Shown piece by piece: positions 10,972-18,529 of a DNA stretch of 64,000 nt. The stretch spans positions 81,028-145,027 of the forward strand of contig NZ_LMSL01000002.1 of the NCBI RefSeq assembly GCF_001428405.1. The letters are read 5' to 3'. The stretch comes from Frateuria sp. Soil773. GTDB lineage: Bacteria > Pseudomonadota > Gammaproteobacteria > Xanthomonadales > Rhodanobacteraceae. The notes under the pieces are model-generated. The model saw only the letters and a list, made by a program, of their open reading frames with translations, was not told the origin of the DNA and searched no databases. The position numbers and the translations under genes are program-made. Position 1 is the stretch's first letter, and every line of letters starts with the position of its first letter.

Positions 10972-11162
10972 CCTGGGCGCTGCAACGATGCCGGCGACCC
11001 TGCGATCTTGCGCACCTGCCCGATGATCCGGTGCCGTATCTGGAAGCGCCGGCCGGCACTGCACGGGCAAATAGCCCTGAGCCACCGGACTACGCGTGGC
11101 AGCGGACAGTGCAACCGCGCGGAAATGAAACCGGCGCCGACATTCCCTGGAATCCAACGGGC

Positions 11163-11783
11163 ATGAAACCCTCATCGCCATCGCTGCGCCCTCGCAAGAA
11201 ACCCGTACAGCCGCGCGCAGTCGAGACCTACGCCTGGATGCTGGAGGCCGCCGCGCAAATCCTCGAAAGCCAGGGTATCGACGCCTTCAACACCAACCTC
11301 GTCGCCGAACGCGCCGGCGTGAGCATCGGTTCGCTCTACCAGTATTTTCCCGGCAAGGAGGCGCTGCTGGTTGCGCTGATGCAGCGCGAGAAGGCGTGCA
11401 TGGGCGCCGATGCGGCAACCGCGCTGGCCGCGCCCGATGGCCGCGCCGCGCTGGCGCACATGGTCGGTGCGGCCGTGCGCCACCAACTCGATCGCCCGGA
11501 GCTGGCGCGGCTGATCGATGTCGAGGAAACACGACCCGGAGTACAACAGGAAGTCGAGAACGTCAGCAATTACCTTGGACTGCTGCGAAGCACGCTCGCC
11601 CGCCCCGACCTGCCGCCGCAGCCCGACCCGGAGGCCGCCGCCGCTGACATCGCCGCGCTGGTGCGCCTGTTGGTGGACGCCGCCGGCGCACGCGGCGAGA
11701 CCGATGCGCAGCACCTCGAGCGCCGCGTGCTGGCGGCGATCCTTGGCTACCTCGGCGCGCCATCCGGCATTGGCGACCGCTGA
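11163..11783 (+). CDS. TetR/AcrR-family transcriptional regulator
   Basis: The 206-residue product has the family's N-terminal helix-turn-helix at about residues 25-65: ILESQGIDAFNTNLVAERAG followed by the recognition segment SIGSLYQYFPGKEALL. The C-terminal helical ligand domain is not informative, so the inducer is unknown. A basic leader (RPRKKPVQPR) precedes the domain. ATG 11163 was chosen because it is the start closest to the domain and most of the upstream frame lacks family similarity. The next gene on the same strand, 156 bases downstream, encodes a VOC protein and is the most likely target besides its own promoter. Confidence 0.88.
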   Translation: MKPSSPSLRPRKKPVQPRAVETYAWMLEAAAQILESQGIDAFNTNLVAERAGVSIGSLYQYFPGKEALLVALMQREKACMGADAATALAAPDGRAALAHMVGAAVRHQLDRPELARLIDVEETRPGVQQEVENVSNYLGLLRSTLARPDLPPQPDPEAAAADIAALVRLLVDAAGARGETDAQHLERRVLAAILGYLGAPSGIGDR

Positions 11784-11939
11784 AATGTGAGCAACGGAGC
11801 ACCCAGCCGAAAGGCGGCATGCCTCGAGCCCGCAGCGACACCCGCCACGCGCGGACAAGGCATGCGAGTACGCGGGGCCAGGCTCTGCCGACATCATGAA
11901 GTCACCCGGATCACCCGATCCATCGCTCCTGGGAACCTC

Positions 11940-12341
11940 ATGTCCAACACGCCTTTCGCCATGAAACTCAACCACCTCAGCTTTCCTTCCCACGACCCGG
12001 CGCGCACCGCGGCCTTCTTCGAGACCTACCTCGGTTTCGCCATCGCACCGGCCGAGGGCCACTGGATACTGAAGCGCCCCGGCTTCGACGTGGTCATCGA
12101 GGACGTCCAGCCGGAGATCCCCCAATGGCCCCGCACCTTCCACGTCGGCTTCGAACTGCCGTCGCGCGCAGACGTCGAATCCCTGCATGCACGGATGCTC
12201 GCCGATGGCGTGCCGATGGAAACGGACGTGATCGGCCACGAACGCGGATCGCGCTTCTTCTGCCGTGCACCCGGCGGCGTCATGTTCGAACTCAACACCC
12301 GCGCCGATGCATCGCCGGAATATCGCGGCACGTTCGACTGA
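11940..12341 (+). CDS. VOC-superfamily protein (glyoxalase/dioxygenase fold)
   Basis: A 133-residue single-domain member of the vicinal-oxygen-chelate family. The two beta-alpha-beta-beta-beta halves are visible: MKLNHLSFPSHDPARTAAFF with YLGF in the first, and HVGFELPSRADVESLHARM then GVMFELNTR in the second. His in NHLSF and Glu in MFELN are the usual metal-ligand positions. The substrate cannot be told; members include glyoxalase I, fosfomycin-resistance enzymes and dioxygenases. ATG 11940 is used; ATG 11961 (MKLNHL) is an alternative and both have weak ribosome sites. A TetR gene sits upstream in the same orientation. Confidence 0.82.
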   Translation: MSNTPFAMKLNHLSFPSHDPARTAAFFETYLGFAIAPAEGHWILKRPGFDVVIEDVQPEIPQWPRTFHVGFELPSRADVESLHARMLADGVPMETDVIGHERGSRFFCRAPGGVMFELNTRADASPEYRGTFD

Positions 12342-12839
12342 GGCGGGGCGACGAATTCGTTGGCACCCGGCATCAGGGCAGCCCGCGCCGCCCTGATGCC
12401 GCGGAACCACGCCAGCCTTCGGTACCTTGCACCCTTGCCCCAGAATCCGTCATCCGCGGTATGGCGATCATCGCGCCGCCAGACCCTGCTGTTGCAGGTG
12501 TGAGGAAACATCGTGCGCCACCCGCGCTTGCTCACGGTCGCCCAACTCGTGCGGCAAACGAAGTACCTGCCGTATTGCGACCAGGTCGTGCAGCCAGCGC
12601 TCGGCCTTTGGCGCAACTGCGGCGGATGATGCAGGGTATGGAGCGTTCGGCCGCGACTGCGATCGACGCAAGTGCCTCAACCGCGCGTACAAGCCTCCAT
12701 GCCCGTTGAGCCAAAACGAAGCCGGCACCAGGGCCGGCTTCATCATGGTCAAGAAAGCGCTTACGCGGCGCGGGTGAGACTTCGTGACTCTTCGCCGAAG
12801 CCTTGCGGGCGCCGGCCACGATGTCCACTTACGAGGAAA
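12342..12839. other. Intergenic region between convergent VOC and nrdJb genes
   Basis: About 500 bases without a supportable gene. Base composition is more even than in neighbouring genes. The only clear element is the terminator for the nrdJb strand at 12711-12741. Confidence 0.6.
12711..12741 (-). terminator. Rho-independent terminator after nrdJb
   Basis: GAAGCCGGC/GCCGGCTTC stem (12718-12726 with 12733-12741), 6-base loop, followed on the minus strand by GTTTTGG. About 100 bases beyond the nrdJb stop. Confidence 0.75.
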
Positions 12840-13598
12840 TCACCCGCATTTGCTATAGCCGCAGTTGAGGCACGTCTGACACCCGTCCATCAACACCAGC
12901 GCCTGGGTATTGCACTTGGCGCACAGGGTGGCGCCCGGCGGGAAGCTGGAGGATTCGGGGGTGGAGGCTGCCGCGGTTGAATGGGCTCCCGCGGAAGCCG
13001 CGGTCACGTCAGTGCCTTTTTTTGCACCGGCCTGCTCGTAGGCGGCGCGCTTCTCGGCGATCAGGCGGCGGGTGGACTCGTCCATCTCCGGGTCGTGGAT
13101 CAGCCCGATGTTCTTCATGTGCTGCTCGATCACCGCGCCGATCTCGGCGACGATGCTGGGCATGTAGATGCCGCCGGCCTTGAAGTAGCCGCCGCGCGGG
13201 TCGAACACGGCCTTCAGCTCCTCGACGATGAAGGTGACGTCGCCGCCCTTGCGGAACACGGCCGAGAGGATACGGGTGAGCGCCACGATCCACTGGAAGT
13301 GGTCCATGTTCTTCGAGTTGATGAAGATCTCGAAGGGGCGGCGCTGTTCGTACTTGGTGCCGGCGTTGAGCACGATGTCGTTGATGGTGACGTACAGCGC
13401 GTGCTCGAACAGCGGCGACTTGATCTTGAAGGTGGAGCCGACGAGCTGCTCGGGGCGCTCGACGCTCTCGTGCATCTGGATCACTTCGGCCATCGGCGGC
13501 TCTTTGGGCGCGATGGGTGCGGCGGCGGCCGGCGCGGCCTTGTCCTCGGGCTTGACGACGTTGTAGCCCTTGATCTTCTTTTCGATCTTGATCGCCAT
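12840..13598 (-). CDS. nrdJb: Class II ribonucleotide reductase, C-terminal subunit NrdJb
   Basis: Second half of a split adenosylcobalamin-dependent ribonucleotide reductase, which supplies deoxynucleotides with or without oxygen. The 252-residue product has a lysine-rich start (MAIKIEKKIKGYNVVKPEDK), an Ala/Pro linker, the TSCPD-type domain (about residues 50-175) and a C-terminal zinc-ribbon-like cysteine cluster (CAKCN, DGCQTCLNCGYSKCG). The last cysteines probably reduce the active site of NrdJa. It is not directly next to nrdJa: a histone-like gene lies between them in the same direction. The same split is known in Pseudomonas aeruginosa. Confidence 0.88.
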   Translation of the reverse strand: MAIKIEKKIKGYNVVKPEDKAAPAAAAPIAPKEPPMAEVIQMHESVERPEQLVGSTFKIKSPLFEHALYVTINDIVLNAGTKYEQRRPFEIFINSKNMDHFQWIVALTRILSAVFRKGGDVTFIVEELKAVFDPRGGYFKAGGIYMPSIVAEIGAVIEQHMKNIGLIHDPEMDESTRRLIAEKRAAYEQAGAKKGTDVTAASAGAHSTAAASTPESSSFPPGATLCAKCNTQALVLMDGCQTCLNCGYSKCG

Positions 13599-13684
13599 GG
13601 TTGTGTGCTTCTTCTGTGTCTTGGTTGGCGGATAAGTCGGCGCGCGCGGCGTTGGGTGGGTCTGATGGGCCTTGCCGCCTGGGC

Positions 13685-13716
13685 GGCGCTGGATTCCAGC
13701 CTTCGCTGGAATGACG
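13685..13716. repeat. REP-like hairpin repeat, copy 1
   Basis: GGCGCTGGATTCCAGC, CTTC, GCTGGAATGACG: a 7-base stem (TTCCAGC/GCTGGAA). All but one base is repeated at 24173-24204. Both copies are intergenic, as expected for the dispersed REP-type repeats common in Xanthomonadales. Confidence 0.8.
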
Positions 13717-13761
13717 GCGCGTCAAGAGGCCTGGGCCGGGTGGACGTTCCCGGAGAAAAGA

Positions 13762-13790
13762 CAGCCGGCCCGGCCGAGCCGGGCCGGCTG
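13762..13790 (-). terminator. Terminator after the histone-like gene
   Basis: A 12-base GC stem (CAGCCGGCCCGG with CCGGGCCGGCTG), 5-base loop, followed on the minus strand by TCTTTTC. It lies 11 bases after the histone-like gene stop and would separate it from nrdJb. Confidence 0.8.
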
Positions 13791-13800
13791 CGTTCACGAC

Positions 13801-14349
13801 TTACTTCTTGCGGGCGGCCTTCTTGGCGGCGGGCTTCTTCGCCGCCTTGACGCTCGCCTTCTTGCTGGCAGTGGACCTCTTGGCCGCCTTGGGAGCGGCC
13901 TTCTTCACGGCAGCCTTCTTGGCTGTCTTCTTCGGAGCGGCCTTCTTGGCCGTCTTCTTGCTGCTGACCTTCTTTGCGACCTTGGCGGCGGTCTTCTTCA
14001 CCGCCTTCTTGGCGGAGGAAGCCTTCTTCGCCACCTTGCCGGCAACCTTCTTGGCGGCCTTCTTCACCGCCTTCTTGGCGGCGGCCGCCTTCTTCACCGC
14101 CTTCTTCGGCGCGGCCTTCTTGGCAGCGGCCTTCTTCACGGCCTTCTTGGCCGTCTTCTTGGCGGCGGCCTTCTTCGGCGCAGCCTTCTTCGCGGCGGCC
14201 TTCTTGGGAGCGGCCTTCTTCGCGGCCGGCTTCTTCCTGGCCGGTGCCTTCTTCGGCGCGGCCGGCGTCACCGCCGGTGCGGCCGCCGGCGCTTCGGGCG
14301 CGGCCGGCTTGGAGCTGTCTTTCACTTCGACTTCGGTATCGATGGACAT
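13801..14349 (-). CDS. Histone H1-like, lysine/alanine-rich DNA-binding protein
   Basis: The 182-residue product has a short acidic and proline-rich start (MSIDTEVEVKDSSKPAAPEA) and then about 145 residues of degenerate KKAAPKK/AKKAVKK repeats resembling the C-terminal tail of eukaryotic H1 and bacterial proteins such as Bordetella BpH1, chlamydial Hc and AlgP. Such tails bind DNA without sequence preference and may compact the nucleoid or affect transcription. Slippage within the repeat probably makes length variable between strains. It lies between the two halves of the split ribonucleotide reductase, with its own terminator. Confidence 0.9.
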   Translation of the reverse strand: MSIDTEVEVKDSSKPAAPEAPAAAPAVTPAAPKKAPARKKPAAKKAAPKKAAAKKAAPKKAAAKKTAKKAVKKAAAKKAAPKKAVKKAAAAKKAVKKAAKKVAGKVAKKASSAKKAVKKTAAKVAKKVSSKKTAKKAAPKKTAKKAAVKKAAPKAAKRSTASKKASVKAAKKPAAKKAARKK

Positions 14350-14407
14350 GCGGGTGTTCCCCTCCGACGTTTGTTTTTGAACGTGCCGTCAGCGTGCTAC
14401 GCGAGTG

Positions 14408-16555
14408 TCAGAACTTGCCGTAGTAGCCTTCCTTCAGGGCATCGAAGAGATTGGCGGCGGTGTGCATTTCGCCGTCGTACTCCACCTCTTCATTGCCCTT
14501 CAGTTCGATAACGCTACCGTCTTCCAGTTCGAAGCGGTAGAGGGTGCTTTCAAGGTCGGCTTCCTTCACCAGGACGCCCTGGAAGGCGGCGGGGTTGAAC
14601 CGGAAGGTGGTGCACCCCTTGAGGCCCTGCTTGTAGGCGTAGAAGTAGATGTCCTTGAAGTCTTCGTAGGGGTAGTCGGTGGGCACGTTGGCGGTCTTGG
14701 AGATCGACGAATCGATCCACAACTGCGAGGCGGCCTGGATGTCCACGTGCTCCTTCGGGCTGATGTCGTCGGCGGCCACGAAGTACTCCGGCAGCTTGGC
14801 GGCCGGGTCGTCGGAGAACGGCAGCGCGTTGGCGTTGATGAGGGCGCGGTAGGCGAGCAGCTCGTAGCTGTAGACCTCGACCTTTTCCTTGGACTTCTTG
14901 CCCTCGCGGATCACGTTGCGCGAGTAGTGGTGGGCGAAGCTCGGCTCGATGCCGTTGGAGGCGTTGTTGGCCAGCGACAGCGAGATGGTGCCGGTGGGCG
15001 CGATCGAGCTGTGGTGGGTGAAGCGCGCGCCGGTCTCGGCGAGCTGCTCGACCAGGTTGGGCGCCACGGTGGCGATGCGCTGCATGTAGCGGCTGTACCT
15101 GGCATGCAGCACGCGGCCGGGGATGGCATCGCCGACCTTGTAGCCGTCCTTCGCCATTTCCGGGCGCTTGCGCAGCATGTCGCCGGTGACCGTGAACTCC
15201 TTGGCGAGGATCGGCGCCGGGCCCTTCTCCCTGGCGAGGTCGAGCGCGACCTCCCAGCCGGCCACCGCCATCTCGCGGGAGACGTCCTCGGTGAAGGCCA
15301 CCGCCTGCTCGGTGCCGTAGCGCATCTTGAGCATGGTGAGGGTGGAGCCCAGGCCCAGGAAGCCCATGCCGTGGCGGCGCTTGCCCATGATCTCGTCGCG
15401 CTGCTGCTGCAGCGGCAGGCCGTTGATCTCCACCACGTTGTCGAGCATGCGGGTGAACACCTTGACCACCTCGCGGTACTCGTCCCAGTCGAAGCGGGCC
15501 TTGGGGCCGAACGGGTCGCGCACGAAGGTGGTGAGGTTGACCGAGCCGAGCAGGCACGAGCCGTACGGCGGCAGCGGCTGCTCGCCGCAGGGGTTGGTGG
15601 CGCGGATGTGCTCGCACCACCAGTTGTTGTTCATCTCGTTGACCTTGTCGATCAGGATGAAGCCGGGCTCCGCGTAGTCGTACGTGGAGACCATGATCAT
15701 GTCCCACAGGTGCCGCGCGCGGATGTGGCCGTAGACCTTGCAGGCGACCAGGCCGTCCTCGCGCTCGACGTAGTTCTCGTGGGTGGGCCACTCGCGCCAG
15801 ACCACCTTGGCGGGGTCGTCCAGGTCCAGCTCACCCTGCTCCTTCACGTGGATCGGGAACACCAGCGGCCAGTCCTGGTCGTGCTCCACCGCCTGCATGA
15901 AGCCGTCGGTGATCAGCAGCGACAGGTTGAACTGGCGCAACCGGCCGTCCTCGCGCTTGGCGCGGATGAATTCCTTGGCGTCCGGGTGGCTGATGTCGAA
16001 GGTGCCCATCTGCGCGCCGCGGCGGCCGCCGGCGGACGACACGGTGAAGCACATCTTGTCGTAGATGTCCATGAACGACAGCGGGCCGCTGGTGTAGGCG
16101 CCGGCGCCGGACACGTACGCGCCGCGCGGGCGCAGCGTGGAGAATTCGTAGCCGATGCCGCAGCCGGCCTTCAGGGTGAGGCCGGCCTCGTGCACCTTCT
16201 CCAGGATGTCGTCCATGGAGTCGCGGATGGTGCCCGAGACGGTGCAGTTGATCGTGCTGGTGGCGGGCTTGTGCTCCAGCGCGCCGGCATTGGAGGTGAT
16301 GCGGCCGGCCGGGATCGCGCCGCGGCGCAGCGCCCACAGGAAGCGCTCGTTCCAGTGCTCGCGCAGCTCCGGCGTGGCCTCCACGTCCGACAGCGCGCGC
16401 GCGACGCGCTGGTAGGTGCCGTCGACGCTGGCGTCGACCGGCTCGCCCTGCTTGTTCTTCAGGCGGTACTTCTTGTCCCAGATGTCATACGACGCGGGTT
16501 GCAGCGGAATGTCCACGGCGTCTCGGCTCACGGCTGGTGCACGCACGGTGCTCAT
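14408..16555 (-). CDS. nrdJa: Class II ribonucleotide reductase, catalytic subunit NrdJa
   Basis: Catalytic half of the B12-dependent ribonucleotide reductase, 715 residues. Visible motifs are the ten-strand barrel cysteine (TINCTVSGT), the glycine-rich GCGIGYEFSTLRPRG, the radical-site NPCGEQPLPPYGSC with its catalytic Cys and Glu, and SSIAPTGTISL in the phosphate-binding segment. The C-terminal cysteine tail is absent because it is encoded by nrdJb. ATG 16555 (MSTVRAPAV) was preferred to an upstream ATG at 16615 because it follows AGGAAACCG. Two tandem NrdR-box-like sites lie 167-213 bases upstream. No B12 riboswitch signature was found. Confidence 0.93.
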   Translation of the reverse strand: MSTVRAPAVSRDAVDIPLQPASYDIWDKKYRLKNKQGEPVDASVDGTYQRVARALSDVEATPELREHWNERFLWALRRGAIPAGRITSNAGALEHKPATSTINCTVSGTIRDSMDDILEKVHEAGLTLKAGCGIGYEFSTLRPRGAYVSGAGAYTSGPLSFMDIYDKMCFTVSSAGGRRGAQMGTFDISHPDAKEFIRAKREDGRLRQFNLSLLITDGFMQAVEHDQDWPLVFPIHVKEQGELDLDDPAKVVWREWPTHENYVEREDGLVACKVYGHIRARHLWDMIMVSTYDYAEPGFILIDKVNEMNNNWWCEHIRATNPCGEQPLPPYGSCLLGSVNLTTFVRDPFGPKARFDWDEYREVVKVFTRMLDNVVEINGLPLQQQRDEIMGKRRHGMGFLGLGSTLTMLKMRYGTEQAVAFTEDVSREMAVAGWEVALDLAREKGPAPILAKEFTVTGDMLRKRPEMAKDGYKVGDAIPGRVLHARYSRYMQRIATVAPNLVEQLAETGARFTHHSSIAPTGTISLSLANNASNGIEPSFAHHYSRNVIREGKKSKEKVEVYSYELLAYRALINANALPFSDDPAAKLPEYFVAADDISPKEHVDIQAASQLWIDSSISKTANVPTDYPYEDFKDIYFYAYKQGLKGCTTFRFNPAAFQGVLVKEADLESTLYRFELEDGSVIELKGNEEVEYDGEMHTAANLFDALKEGYYGKF

Positions 16556-16901
16556 CGGTTTCCTGACCTCCGGCCTCACGGCCCCGATTTGTTGTTCGAT
16601 GAAACCGCCCTTCAACCTCGATCATCGACTGCACCGCGCGGGAGCGTGGCTCCCTTTCCAGGCAATTCGTCCGAGTGATTGCCCGACTGCGTCATCCCTC
16701 CCCCAGGGATGTCCTGCCGATACCAACACTTGGGTGGAAGCCCGACGGGCACACACAAGATGTTGTGGTTGCGAACGGATAGGCAAGGTACCGCCCGGGC
16801 CTGTCGATGTAAAGTCTTTCCGGCGCGAAAATCGGCCCGGAACTGCGGCGGCGCCGCACGAGTCGAACGAGCGCCCTTTCCGCCCTTCCTCGGAGGATTC
16901 C
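16556..16901. other. Divergent control region, nrdJa / Deg protease
   Basis: No gene. It contains the tandem NrdR-like boxes (16722-16768) and a small hairpin ATCCCT/AGGGAT (16694-16711) that would lie in the nrdJa leader. The Deg-protease ribosome site (CGGAGG) ends the region. Confidence 0.6.
16722..16768 (-). promoter_or_regulatory. Tandem NrdR-box-like sites upstream of nrdJa
   Basis: The proximal-to-consensus box ACACAAGATGTTGTGG (16753-16768) agrees closely with the NrdR consensus ACACwATATwTTGTGT. A weaker partner ACCAACACTTGGGTGG (16722-16737) starts exactly 31 bases away, the three-helical-turn spacing typical of NrdR box pairs. NrdR is the zinc-finger/ATP-cone repressor of ribonucleotide reductase genes. 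The nrdR gene is not in this window. Confidence 0.65.
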
Positions 16902-18302
16902 ATGCCACAGCTACCCCACCTTTTCAGCCTGCGGCGGCCGCGCGCGCGCTGGCTCGCCGCGGCGCTGGCCGTGCTGACGGTCGGCGCCATGCCGGCTCCG
17001 GGCCTCGCGGCGCTGCCGCCGGCGGTCGGCGCGCAACCGCTGCCGTCGCTGGCGCCGATGCTGGAAAAGGTGACCCCGGCCGTGGTGAACATCTCCACCA
17101 AGACGCGCGTGCGGGTACGCGACCCCTACTTCGACGACCCGATGTTCCGCCAGTTCTTCGGCCTGCCCGGCACCCCGCGCGAGCGCGTCGAGCAGAGCCT
17201 GGGCTCGGGCGTGATCGTGGACGCCGCCAAGGGCTACGTGCTGACCAACAACCACGTGGTCGGCGGCGCCGACGACATCAGCGTGACCCTGCAGGACGGC
17301 CGCACCCTGAAGGGCAAGCTGATCGGCACCGACCCGGACACCGACGTGGCGGTGGTGCAGATCCCCGCCACCGGCCTCAAGGCGCTGCCGCTGGCCGATT
17401 CGTCGACGCTGCGCGTGGGCGATTTCGTGGTGGCGGTAGGCGACCCGTTCGGGCTGGGGCAGACGGTGACCTCGGGCATCGTCTCGGCACTGGGCCGCTC
17501 CGGCCTGGGCGGCTCGGGCTACCAGAACTTCATCCAGACCGACGCCTCGATCAACCCCGGCAATTCCGGCGGCGCGCTGGTGAACCTGCGCGGCGAGCTG
17601 GTCGGCATCAACACGATGATCTTCTCGCCGTCGGGCGGCAACGTCGGCATCGGCTTCGCCATCCCCACCCGGATCACCAGCGAGGTGATGCAGCAGTTGA
17701 TCGCCCACGGCAAGGTGCGCCGCGGCAGCCTCGGCGTGCAGGCGCAGGACATCACCCCGCGGATCGCCCGGATCCTCGGCGTGAAAGCCGACAGCGGCGT
17801 GGTGGTGACCCAGGTCGCCACCGGCTCGGCCGCCGAGGCCGCCGGCCTGCAGCCGGGCGACGTGATCGGCGCGATCGACGGCAAGCGGCTGCGCAGCGCC
17901 GACGACCTGCGCAACGCCGAGGGCCTGCTGCCGCTGGGCAGCACGCTCAAGCTCGACGTGCTGCGCGACGGCAAGACCCGCAGCGTGAGCGCCACGCTGA
18001 CCCCGGAGAAACTCGCCACGCTCGATGGCGGCCGGCTGGACCCGCGCCTGGCGGGCGTGAGCTTCAGCGACCTGCCGCAGCAGCTTCGCGGCCAGGGCAT
18101 CGCCGGCGTCGCGGTGAGCGCGGTGGGCAGCCGCAGCCGCGCCGCGCTGGCCGGGCTGCAGGCGAACGACGTGGTGATCGGGGTGGGCAACCGCCGCGTC
18201 ACCAGCCTGCGCGAGCTGCAGGCGCTGGCCGGCGCGCGGCCGCGGCAACTGGTGCTGGTGGTCGCCGACGACGACGGCGCGCACTACGTGGTCGTGCAGT
18301 AA
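16902..18302 (+). CDS. Periplasmic Deg-type serine protease with two PDZ domains
   Basis: A 466-residue HtrA/Deg protease for periplasmic protein quality control. ATG 16902 follows CGGAGG. After a signal peptide (cleaved near residue 38, GLAALPP) comes the trypsin-like domain with His118 (TNNHVV), Asp148 (DTDVAV) and Ser222 (GNSGG). Two PDZ domains follow: about 275-360 (GSLGVQAQDI to LDVLRDG) and about 385-465. The short Q-linker and length near 460 resemble DegQ or DegS-with-two-PDZ proteins more than DegP, but I cannot separate them firmly. It is transcribed divergently from nrdJa, with no operon partner. Confidence 0.93.
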   Translation: MPQLPHLFSLRRPRARWLAAALAVLTVGAMPAPGLAALPPAVGAQPLPSLAPMLEKVTPAVVNISTKTRVRVRDPYFDDPMFRQFFGLPGTPRERVEQSLGSGVIVDAAKGYVLTNNHVVGGADDISVTLQDGRTLKGKLIGTDPDTDVAVVQIPATGLKALPLADSSTLRVGDFVVAVGDPFGLGQTVTSGIVSALGRSGLGGSGYQNFIQTDASINPGNSGGALVNLRGELVGINTMIFSPSGGNVGIGFAIPTRITSEVMQQLIAHGKVRRGSLGVQAQDITPRIARILGVKADSGVVVTQVATGSAAEAAGLQPGDVIGAIDGKRLRSADDLRNAEGLLPLGSTLKLDVLRDGKTRSVSATLTPEKLATLDGGRLDPRLAGVSFSDLPQQLRGQGIAGVAVSAVGSRSRAALAGLQANDVVIGVGNRRVTSLRELQALAGARPRQLVLVVADDDGAHYVVVQ

Positions 18303-18529
18303 GCAAGCTGAACGAAGCCGCGCGCGGCGCCGCGGATGGCCCCGATCCGTGACGCCGCGCACGCCCTCGCCAGTGCGGCAGCGCACACCCGGGGCACTTC
18401 CTTAACGCCAACCCATCCGCGTGCTTGATGTTTTGCCCCCGGCCCGATGAAATGCGGGACTAGAAGTCGCATGCACGCCCGATCGGCGGCACGCCCAACG
18501 CCATCCATGAATCGGGGTCTTCCAGCATC

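Noticed and set aside
12342-12717. Short open frames after the VOC gene
   Set aside because: Arg/Ala-rich with no domain or ribosome site; overlap each other on both strands.
14405-16678. A 757-codon open frame on the plus strand
   Set aside because: Mirror frame of nrdJa; composition is low-complexity and meaningless as protein.
16556-16901. Cobalamin riboswitch for the B12-dependent reductase
   Set aside because: I looked for the B12-box sequence and the conserved junctions and saw none; control by NrdR boxes fits better.
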